Origin: an uncultured Collinsella sp. | GTDB lineage: Bacteria > Actinomycetota > Coriobacteriia > Coriobacteriales > Coriobacteriaceae | Length of the DNA: 8,941 nucleotides | Assembly: GCA_902465465.1 (NCBI GenBank) | Contig: CABQNF010000028.1 | Location: 1-8,941, forward strand | Direction: 5' to 3' | Part shown: positions 5,913 to 8,941 of the stretch, piece by piece | Layout of the letters: the number at the start of each line of letters is the position of its first letter | How positions within the stretch are numbered: position 1 is the first letter of the stretch | The notes under the pieces: model-generated | Databases searched by the model: none | The model's input: the letters and a program-made list of their open reading frames with translations, nothing else | Told to the model about the DNA's origin: nothing | Position numbers and translations under genes: made by a program

Positions 5913-7040
5913 ATGCGTTATTCGAGAAAGGTGATTGTCGGATTCATAGTATTGCTTGCCGCCCTGATGTCTCCAAGGTTGGTTTTTGGAGACGACGACT
6001 TGGTTCGTGTCACACCGCAAATAGCTGTGGAGCAAGCGCAAGCTTTCTTTGATGACGTATCGGATGAGCCGGTGACCGCTTGTGACCCAGTAAAAATGGT
6101 GAATTCTGATGGGGAATCAATCGGGTATATCGTTCGCGCGAAGCGGGATGACGTTAACTATGGCTACGTCGTATTTGATTCAGAGCGATCTTGGTGGATC
6201 AGCGAATACTGCTTGGCTCCGAACGCCCCTATGCCCATTGAGAATACAAGCGATGAAATAGCTCTTCTCGCATCCCAAGATGACATCGTTGCTTTGAAAT
6301 TTGACGAGCTGTCTTTTGGTATTGCAGATCTGGATAATAACGTTGTTTTAGATGAGAAGGGATGCCGGTCAACAGCGGTGTTTTCTGTGGGAAATAGCCG
6401 CAGCGGATCTCCAGGCAGGTTCGAGGATGTTTTCGTATCGCCCAAAGACCTGTATAAGCAAGGATATGTCATTGACGCAAGTAAAACAATTTCAGGGATG
6501 ATAACGCCTACACAATCAGAGGTTATTAAAGAAACGGGGACCTATGCTTGCGATGTGTCTGCAATGTTTGCGGTAAGCAGCCATTATGTAACGCTAAACC
6601 GGCTCAAATTGCCAGACTTATATCATGAGCTTTGGCAGTTATCGGGAACATCCGGCGATCCAAATAAGTCATTCGATCAAGCTACGGGCCTTTACTTTAC
6701 CCAAGGAAGGACTCCATCTCCAAATGCTGCCCCGGCTATTAAGGAGTTCTGTGCTAGGCGCGGGAAAAGGCTTGAGACATCATTTGCTTGGTATCCATCT
6801 TGGGATTCTTTCAGGGCAACTGCAGATTCTGGAAATCTCAGTATTTTTTCTGGGACTCTCAGGTCAAGCCATGACGCTCATGCGATGGCTGTTGCGGGAT
6901 ATGTGGCTATGCATAATACATATTCAAATGATAAGAAATATATGCTTGTTGTCTGGGACGGTTGGTTCAATCAGCTGCGTTTTCTTCCATATGACACAAC
7001 GATTTATATATCGCATGAAGGGACGTATTGTGGAGAGTGA
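5913..7040 (+). CDS. Secreted papain-fold cysteine peptidase candidate (C10/C39-like)
   Basis: The 375-residue protein has a Sec signal peptide (basic RYSRK, hydrophobic 8-24, likely cleavage near residue 26). A region of about 30-110 containing GYVVFDSERSWWISEY resembles a protease propeptide. A C-terminal domain of about 195-365 shows the spaced elements of a papain-like fold: YACDVSAMFAVSSHY (candidate nucleophile Cys213, compare the CxxxAMA pattern of C10 peptidases), SHDAHAMAVAGYV (His323) and MLVVWDGWFNQLRF (Asp349). The family match is from motifs only, and the residues around the Cys are not the common CGP. The ATG at 5901 lies on the Shine-Dalgarno sequence itself. GGAGG at 5903-5907 serves the ATG at 5913, so that start is chosen. 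It is first in a three-gene cassette whose base composition is clearly lower in GC than its flanks, which suggests transfer. Substrate and role are unknown. Confidence 0.65.
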   Translation: MRYSRKVIVGFIVLLAALMSPRLVFGDDDLVRVTPQIAVEQAQAFFDDVSDEPVTACDPVKMVNSDGESIGYIVRAKRDDVNYGYVVFDSERSWWISEYCLAPNAPMPIENTSDEIALLASQDDIVALKFDELSFGIADLDNNVVLDEKGCRSTAVFSVGNSRSGSPGRFEDVFVSPKDLYKQGYVIDASKTISGMITPTQSEVIKETGTYACDVSAMFAVSSHYVTLNRLKLPDLYHELWQLSGTSGDPNKSFDQATGLYFTQGRTPSPNAAPAIKEFCARRGKRLETSFAWYPSWDSFRATADSGNLSIFSGTLRSSHDAHAMAVAGYVAMHNTYSNDKKYMLVVWDGWFNQLRFLPYDTTIYISHEGTYCGE

Positions 7041-7383
7041 CGGCGAAGATGATAGAAAGCGCATACGTAAAACGCTGGGGCTTCTTTGCGCATTTCTTGG
7101 GATATTGGTTGTCGCGGCCTATCAACCGAGTCCCTCGGTCGTTGGTGGAAAAGATGACGAACATATTTCAGTTGAAGTACAGACGCTGTCGGATATTCAT
7201 AACGGGCAATTTGAGGCGCTTATGCCAAGTGGTTGCCGTAAGAAAATCGATATGCGCCGTAAGTCAAGTTCCGGATATGTCTCAGGGTTGAAAGCAGGTG
7301 ATAAATGGATTCTAGTTTTTGTGGAAGATAAGGAACTTGACGGGACTGTTCTGTATCCCCATTCAGCTGAGAAAGTCAAATAA
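7030..7383 (+). CDS. Small single-pass membrane protein, function unknown
   Basis: I do not recognise this 117-residue protein. It has a charged N-terminus (SDGEDDRKRIRK), one membrane segment at about 15-32, and an outside domain of about 85 residues rich in predicted strands (HISVEVQTL, KWILVFVEDKELDG). The last part could be a small beta-barrel or OB/SH3-like fold, but that is a guess. The GTG at 7030 is chosen because AAGGGA lies six bases before it. An ATG at 7015 in the same frame has no such site. The start overlaps the end of the peptidase gene by 11 bases, so translation is probably coupled. A partner, inhibitor or anchor for the upstream peptidase candidate is conceivable but not shown. 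Confidence 0.65.
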   Translation: MESDGEDDRKRIRKTLGLLCAFLGILVVAAYQPSPSVVGGKDDEHISVEVQTLSDIHNGQFEALMPSGCRKKIDMRRKSSSGYVSGLKAGDKWILVFVEDKELDGTVLYPHSAEKVK

Positions 7384-7404
7384 AGTAGACAAGGGGAATG
7401 AAGA

Positions 7405-7989
7405 ATGATTGATAGAAAGCAGTTTTTAGGTCTGATGGCAGGGGCTCCTATTTTGATGCGAGCTGGGATGGCAGAAGCCGTGGAGTTGCCGGACGCTCGG
7501 ATGCGATTGACGCTCGTGGTCGACACGGTGGTCAGAGATGAAAATGGCAATGAAAAAACGCGAACAAGAAGCAGAGAGACTATTTTCACGCCAGAGAGCG
7601 AAATTGTGTCTGCGGACGCTATGGCCGGTGATGTCATAACAATCCAGAGGGAATCAGATGAAACGTTGCCGCTGCTTGCCAAGATTGAGCTCACGGTCGC
7701 TTATTTTAACGATAAAACAGAAATTGAGATTCGTTCCGGAAAGTACTCGATAGTCCAAACCGATCCGCTTGTGATGTATGCAAACGCTTGGTACGCGCTC
7801 ATGCAGAAGGATAAATACGTGATGAATAACTTCACGGAAAGCGAAGCATCATATGAAACGGGGTGGGGGCCAACGCCATACGACGCGGAGAAAGATAAGT
7901 GGACGTGCGGATCAGGCATGGGTGCGACGATTACGGACTTTATTAACGATTCAACATATAGTTTTGCTATCGACTGTTATATCGAATAG
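7405..7989 (+). CDS. Exported protein of unknown function with Tat-like signal
   Basis: I do not recognise this 194-residue protein. It opens with DRKQFLGLMAGAP, which resembles a twin-arginine signal with RK in place of RR, and a likely cleavage site after AEA (residue 25). A Sec signal is the alternative. The mature part is strand-rich (MRLTLVVDTVV, KIELTVAYFNDKTEIEIR) and has two cysteines (168 and 191) that could pair. The frame is complete and follows the small membrane-protein gene by 21 bp, with AAGGGGA before the ATG, so the three genes probably form one operon. The low GC matches its two upstream neighbours. No catalytic motif is evident; a binding or structural exported protein is the most that can be said. 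Confidence 0.7.
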   Translation: MIDRKQFLGLMAGAPILMRAGMAEAVELPDARMRLTLVVDTVVRDENGNEKTRTRSRETIFTPESEIVSADAMAGDVITIQRESDETLPLLAKIELTVAYFNDKTEIEIRSGKYSIVQTDPLVMYANAWYALMQKDKYVMNNFTESEASYETGWGPTPYDAEKDKWTCGSGMGATITDFINDSTYSFAIDCYIE

Positions 7990-8108
7990 ACATGACGGCA
8001 TAAAACGAATTGGCTTAATAGCATGTCATTACTTAAGCAAAGCTGAAATCTTGGCATCTAGTGCTCGGGACTGCCCAGCTTGGGGTACAACTCAACGTGA
8101 ACAATGAT

Positions 8109-8140
8109 GGCCCGCCACATGTTTGGCGGGCCTTTGGTTA
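8109..8140 (+). terminator. Terminator-like hairpin just before the HtrA gene
   Basis: A perfect 9-bp stem (8109-8117 with 8124-8132, 6-nt loop CATGTT) is followed by TTTGGTTATTT. It works in the plus direction only. It would end the low-GC cassette, but it lies only 29 bases before the next start codon, which leaves little room for a separate promoter after it. Confidence 0.7.
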
Positions 8141-8161
8141 TTTGACGAAAGGATCGCAGCT

Positions 8162-8941
8162 ATGAGCGAGAACGATTCCCAGCGTCCCCAGGATGTGGGC
8201 AATGCCGGCGAGACTCAGCAGCAGCCGCGTGTGCAGGTGGAGTCGACGCCTGCCGGCAGCAACATTCCCTACGTGCAGGCCTACGACACGCAGACCGGCA
8301 AGCCGCTGGGCGGTCAGCAGGTTGTAAACAAGCACACGGTGGTCAAGACCAAGACCAAAAAGCTGCCGATTTTCATTACAGCGCTCGCCGGCTGCGCCTG
8401 CGGCGCCCTGTTGGTCATCGCGCTCATTATGAGCGGCACGCTCGATATCGGCGGCGGCAAGAATGCCGTGACGGCGGGTGCTTCGGGTTCGTCGACGCAA
8501 AAGATCACGATCGATTCCGAGGACACCACGCTGGCCGAGGCCGTTTCTGCCAAGGCCCTGCCCTCCGTCGTTTCCATCACCGCCACTTCGAGCGGCAGCC
8601 AGAATGGCTCGCTTTCGCAGTCTGCTGATGAGTCGGATAGTTCGGGCAGCGTCGGTTCGGGCGTTGTGCTCGATACCGAGGGTCACATCCTCACCAACAA
8701 CCACGTGGTCGATGGTTACGACCAGTACGTGGTGACCATGGACGACGGCACCACCTACGAGGCGGAGTTCGTGGGCAACGACGCCTCGAGCGACCTGGCC
8801 GTCATCAAGCTCAAGGACGCCGACGCCTCCAAGCTCACGCCGATCGAGATTGGTGATTCCTCCAAGCTCAACGTGGGCGAGTGGGTTATGGCGATCGGCT
8901 CGCCGTTCGGCAACGAGCAGTCTGTCTCCACGGGAATCGTG
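8162..8941 (+). CDS. htrA: HtrA/DegP-family membrane-anchored serine protease, partial
   Basis: This is the first 260 codons of a trypsin-like S1C protease; the 3' end is outside the window. A hydrophilic, presumably cytoplasmic N-terminus (1-68, Gln- and Ser-rich) precedes one membrane segment (69-91). A Ser/Gly-rich linker and the start of the protease domain follow: PSVVSITA (134-141), GSGVVLDTEGHILTNNHVV with catalytic His181, SSDLAVIKLK with catalytic Asp211, and VGEWVMAIGSPFG (238-250). The GNSGG serine motif and any PDZ domain lie beyond the edge. The family degrades or refolds damaged proteins outside the cytoplasmic membrane. AAAGGA, eight bases before the ATG at 8162, supports the start. 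The high GC matches the core genes, unlike the cassette before it. A terminator-like hairpin immediately upstream leaves its promoter uncertain. Confidence 0.92.
   Translation, partial: MSENDSQRPQDVGNAGETQQQPRVQVESTPAGSNIPYVQAYDTQTGKPLGGQQVVNKHTVVKTKTKKLPIFITALAGCACGALLVIALIMSGTLDIGGGKNAVTAGASGSSTQKITIDSEDTTLAEAVSAKALPSVVSITATSSGSQNGSLSQSADESDSSGSVGSGVVLDTEGHILTNNHVVDGYDQYVVTMDDGTTYEAEFVGNDASSDLAVIKLKDADASKLTPIEIGDSSKLNVGEWVMAIGSPFGNEQSVSTGIV

Noticed and set aside
6625..7383. Long frame beginning inside the peptidase candidate and ending with the small membrane protein
   Set aside because: The part before 7030 overlaps the peptidase gene in another frame and has no start signal. Only the tail from the GTG at 7030, with its ribosome-binding site, is credible.
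1..8941. CRISPR array, tRNA or rRNA gene, insertion sequence
   Set aside because: No regularly spaced repeats, cloverleaf or rRNA sequence, or transposase-like frame was found on either strand by reading.

Overview
The window is GC-rich, strongly codon-biased bacterial DNA. A high-GC actinobacterial protein signature (a GlnA2-type glutamine synthetase relative followed by a GlnR-type winged-helix regulator) combined with a short 2-keto-3-deoxygluconate salvage module suggests a gut Coriobacteriia-like actinobacterium such as Collinsella. The taxon is an inference from protein style, not a database result.

Layout, left to right. Positions 1-358 hold no convincing gene. They hold two long imperfect hairpins and the terminator of the next gene. 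The minus strand then carries eda (KDPG aldolase, 359-1000) and kdgK (KDG kinase, 1254-2288), which together turn 2-keto-3-deoxygluconate into pyruvate and glyceraldehyde-3-phosphate. A LacI-family repressor (2523-3545, plus strand) is divergent from kdgK. The shared intergenic region has tandem LacI-like operator sequences, a palindromic -10 usable in both directions, and a long near-perfect hairpin that would lie in the kdgK leader.

Positions 3680-5730 carry a nitrogen unit: a GlnA2-like glutamine synthetase family protein in which several normally invariant metal and catalytic residues are replaced, followed after 50 bp by an OmpR-type regulator with a degenerate receiver, very like actinobacterial GlnR. 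A sequence matching the known GlnR half-site arrangement lies upstream of the synthetase gene. A good intrinsic terminator closes the unit.

Positions 5783-8108 form an island of visibly lower GC (29 of 60 bases in one sampled line, against 40 of 60 in a sampled line of the synthetase gene). It carries three close-packed genes for exported or membrane proteins: a papain-fold (C10/C39-like) cysteine peptidase candidate, a small single-pass membrane protein and a signal-peptide protein. None could be assigned a precise function. The window ends inside an HtrA/DegP-type membrane-anchored serine protease gene (8162 to the edge).

The points most worth a second look are the catalytically altered glutamine synthetase relative next to its probable GlnR-type regulator, the low-GC secreted-protein cassette, and the unusual number of long hairpins in the sugar-acid intergenic regions.
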